Part shown: positions 63,738 to 64,000 of the stretch, one piece after another
Numbering within the stretch: the first letter of the stretch is position 1
Layout: the number at the start of each line of letters is the position of its first letter
Assembly: GCF_014196915.1 (NCBI RefSeq)
Contig: NZ_JACIEP010000006.1
Coordinates: 1-64,000, forward strand
Reading direction: 5' to 3'
Source: Dysgonomonas hofstadii
GTDB lineage: Bacteria > Bacteroidota > Bacteroidia > Bacteroidales > Dysgonomonadaceae
DNA: 64,000 bases
The notes under the pieces: generated by a model
What the model saw: only the letters and a program-made list of their open reading frames with translations
Databases searched by the model: none
What the model was told of the DNA's origin: nothing
Program-made: the position numbers and the translations under genes

Positions 63738-64000
63738 TTAAAAATTGTAATTAAATCCAAAAGTAATGGTTTTACTTACAGGGTAACCAAACCATGGGTC
63801 TCCTGCGATGCCGACTTCCGGATCAAGTCCTTTATAATCAGTGATTGTAAATAAATTTGTACCCTGGAAGTAAATTCTCATTCCCGGTAATACAGAATCA
63901 GGAAGGGTGTATCCGATATTTAAGTTTCTCAAACGGATAAATGATCCATCATATACATATCTTGTCGACATAGGTGCATATGTTGCTGAACTGGCTCCAT
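63738..64000 (-). CDS. SusC/RagA TonB-dependent receptor, C-terminal part only
   Basis: The frame is open to the window edge, so only the last 87 or so residues are seen. They include STRYVYDGSFIRLRNLNIGY, FQGTNLFTITDYKGLDPEVG and the barrel end TITFGFNYNF. These are the conserved final strands of SusC-type receptors. It pairs with the SusD gene downstream to import an oligomer across the outer membrane. Confidence 0.93.
   Translation of the reverse strand, partial: GASSATYAPMSTRYVYDGSFIRLRNLNIGYTLPDSVLPGMRIYFQGTNLFTITDYKGLDPEVGIAGDPWFGYPVSKTITFGFNYNF

Overview
The window looks like a chromosomal segment of a Bacteroidales bacterium, most like Dysgonomonas or a close relative. The evidence is moderate to low GC, a SusD/SusC pair at the right edge, many DUF families typical of Bacteroidetes, and promoter boxes of the Bacteroidetes type (TAnnTTTG, often with an upstream TTG about 20 bases away). 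I infer the genus from protein style and did not check it by any search. No CRISPR array, complete prophage, tRNA gene or transposase gene was seen.

Left part (1-15.8 kb). The first 210 bases look like the promoter and leader of an rRNA operon reading leftward out of the window. Then come a thioredoxin-fold lipoprotein without its redox cysteines, greA with a possible leader attenuator, a HIT hydrolase, a cysteine-desulfidase-type enzyme (UPF0597), and an orphan terminase-small-subunit-like gene framed by palindromic GC-rich repeats. A 563-bp structured MITE-like element follows, then a 50-aa membrane peptide, a lipid kinase, a PatB-type C-S lyase, a Cys/Gly-tailed SlyD, a cytoplasmic alpha-amylase, a GNAT enzyme with a DUF3943 outer-membrane protein, an AraC regulator beside a Bcr/CflA exporter, and the fluoride channel crcB.

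Middle (15.8-31.4 kb). A 2002-residue alpha-2-macroglobulin carries a SusC plug-like segment and overlaps an L,D-transpeptidase gene. DUF1573 and M15 peptidase genes follow. A surface-protein cluster comes next (24.6-28.8 kb). Its transcribed leader contains a 22-unit AG microsatellite, and the cluster is followed by a FISUMP module with no evident start. An ECF sigma factor and aquaporin Z close this part.

Right-centre (31.5-53.3 kb). This holds two paralogous ABM-fold proteins, aspS with a GyrI-like gene, an aldo/keto reductase, a UvrD/PcrA helicase, an isolated pectate-lyase lipoprotein, a Trp/Tyr- and Ser-rich exported protein next to an OmpP1/FadL-like porin, a TPR protein, a DUF4835/OmpA pair resembling the type IX secretion components PorD and PorE, a TRIC-type channel, mnmA, and a compact ribE-nitroreductase-YjdF-EamA operon.

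Right end (53.3-64 kb). The second and better preserved copy of the MITE-like element sits beside the ribE promoter. After it come a double-PDZ protein, an ABC-F protein whose second nucleotide-binding domain has lost key motifs, a candidate structured RNA, the operon pyrE-SRPBCC-argH-serB, a second small-RNA candidate, a FeoB-associated Cys-rich peptide, and susD with the 3' end of susC. Most genes are housekeeping. The strongest unexplained signals are the structured repeat family with paired base changes, the macroglobulin/SusC chimera, the AG tract in the surface-gene leader and the two RNA candidates.
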